From: an archaeon | GTDB lineage: Archaea; Nanobdellota; Nanobdellia; Woesearchaeales; GW2011-AR15 | Length of the DNA stretch: 43,536 bases | Reading direction: 5' to 3' | NCBI GenBank assembly: GCA_018657065.1 | Contig: JABHXU010000019.1 | Span: forward strand, 1-43,536 | Shown: positions 43,396-43,536 of the stretch, piece by piece | Numbering within the stretch: the first letter of the stretch is position 1 | Layout: every line of letters begins with the position of its first letter | Made by a program: the position numbers and the translations under genes | The notes under the pieces: generated by a model | What the model saw: only the letters and a program-made list of their open reading frames with translations | Database searches by the model: none | What the model was told of the DNA's origin: nothing

Positions 43396-43406
43396 TGCGG
43401 GGGAAG
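43396..43406. repeat. attR core within tRNA-Leu
   Basis: TGCGGGGGAAG, the complement of the tRNA 3' end (acceptor stem, discriminator A and part of the T stem). Same orientation as the left copy. Confidence 0.8.
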
Positions 43407-43520
43407 GGATTCGAACCCTCGAACACACTAAGTGACAGGATATCTTACAAAGGTACAATCCTTTGCTATCAATCTTGTGTCTTAAGTCCTGCGCATTTGA
43501 CCAGGCTTTGCTACCCCCGC
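43397..43520 (-). tRNA. trnL: tRNA-Leu (UAA) with intron
   Basis: Read on the minus strand: acceptor GCGGGGG/CCCCCGC, D stem GCA/TGC, anticodon stem CAGGA/TCCTG, loop C-T-TAA-G-A, long variable arm CAC-TTA-GTG, T arm GAGGG-TTCGAAT-CCCTT. Anticodon UAA and class II variable arm identify Leu. A 39-nt intron (43442-43480) follows position 37 and contains a hairpin CAAAGG...CCTTTG, as needed for the bulge-helix-bulge splice site. Discriminator A; CCA is not encoded. The gene is complete and serves as the integration target. Confidence 0.93.
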
Positions 43521-43536
43521 ATTGAGAATAATGCCT

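Larger units (their letters stand above)
20670..43406. mobile_element. 22.7-kb integrative element at tRNA-Leu(UAA)
   Basis: Bounded by direct repeats TGCGGGGGAAG (20670-20680 and 43396-43406). The right copy is the 3' end of the tRNA-Leu gene and the left copy is the displaced duplicate. A perfect 17-bp inverted repeat lies just inside each border. A tyrosine integrase is adjacent to the left border, and a PrimPol-helicase provides replication. Cargo: Type I R-M, two unknown genes, and a nested 8.2-kb transposon. Without the transposon and one target copy the element is about 14.5 kb. No structural, packaging or conjugation genes were recognised, so a plasmid-like integrative element is the best call. 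Confidence 0.85.

Noticed and set aside
20670-43406. Prophage or virus
   Set aside because: No capsid, portal, terminase, tail or archaeal virus coat gene could be recognised; PrimPol plus integrase alone do not prove a virus.
20670-43406. Conjugative element
   Set aside because: No VirB4/VirD4-like ATPase, relaxase or other transfer gene was seen.

Overview
This window looks like a contig end from a small-genome, AT-rich archaeon. My best guess is the DPANN group (Woesearchaeota/Pacearchaeota-like), but this rests on gene content and style, not a database search. Supporting signs are TATA-like boxes about 22-33 nt upstream of many start codons (apparently leaderless genes), GGAGGT/AGGTGA ribosome sites mainly where a leader is present, an archaeal Lrp-type regulator, many tiny zinc-ribbon proteins, and a tRNA-Leu(UAA) with an intron after position 37 and no encoded CCA.

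Bases 1 to about 20,640 are chromosomal. In order they hold: a GreA/GreB-like gene broken by an in-frame stop; two related AAA+ ATPases behind a small membrane protein; a secreted surface protein; a tyrosine-recombinase homologue without its catalytic residues; a lipoprotein; a site-2-protease-like membrane protein without its HExxH histidines; a Cys-rich protein beside an ArsM methyltransferase; a DUF4395 protein; a cupredoxin; a three-gene zinc-ribbon operon; a CDF metal exporter; an SDR oxidoreductase; an Lrp regulator; four microproteins; an ion/osmotic cluster (CPA2 antiporter, CaCA exchanger, MscS, DUF2391); a DEAD-box helicase; two YkgJ-like Cys-cluster proteins; and an ACR3 arsenite exporter.

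Bases 20,670 to 43,406 form a 22.7-kb integrative element inserted at the 3' end of the tRNA-Leu gene. An 11-bp piece of the tRNA end is repeated at both borders, and a 17-bp inverted repeat lies just inside. Starting next to the left border, the element carries a tyrosine integrase, a transglutaminase-like coiled-coil lipoprotein, a coiled-coil protein, a PrimPol-helicase replication protein, a possible origin or control region, a Type I restriction-modification operon (RHH regulator, hsdM, a frameshifted hsdS, hsdR), and two unknown genes. No capsid, packaging or conjugation genes were recognised, so it reads as an integrated plasmid-like element.

Nested inside is the most striking object: an 8,209-bp transposon (34,695-42,903). 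It has 31-bp imperfect terminal inverted repeats (25/31 identical) and a perfect 9-bp target duplication TTAAAATTC. It holds one SWIM-zinc-finger DDE transposase and, divergently, a tightly coupled five-gene operon: zinc ribbon, Type III Mod, PD-(D/E)XK-like nuclease (broken by TGA), Type III Res, and a DUF2779 dual nuclease. This appears to be a self-contained defence-cargo transposon that jumped into an integrative element already carrying another restriction system. The in-frame stops and the frameshift deserve checking against reads.
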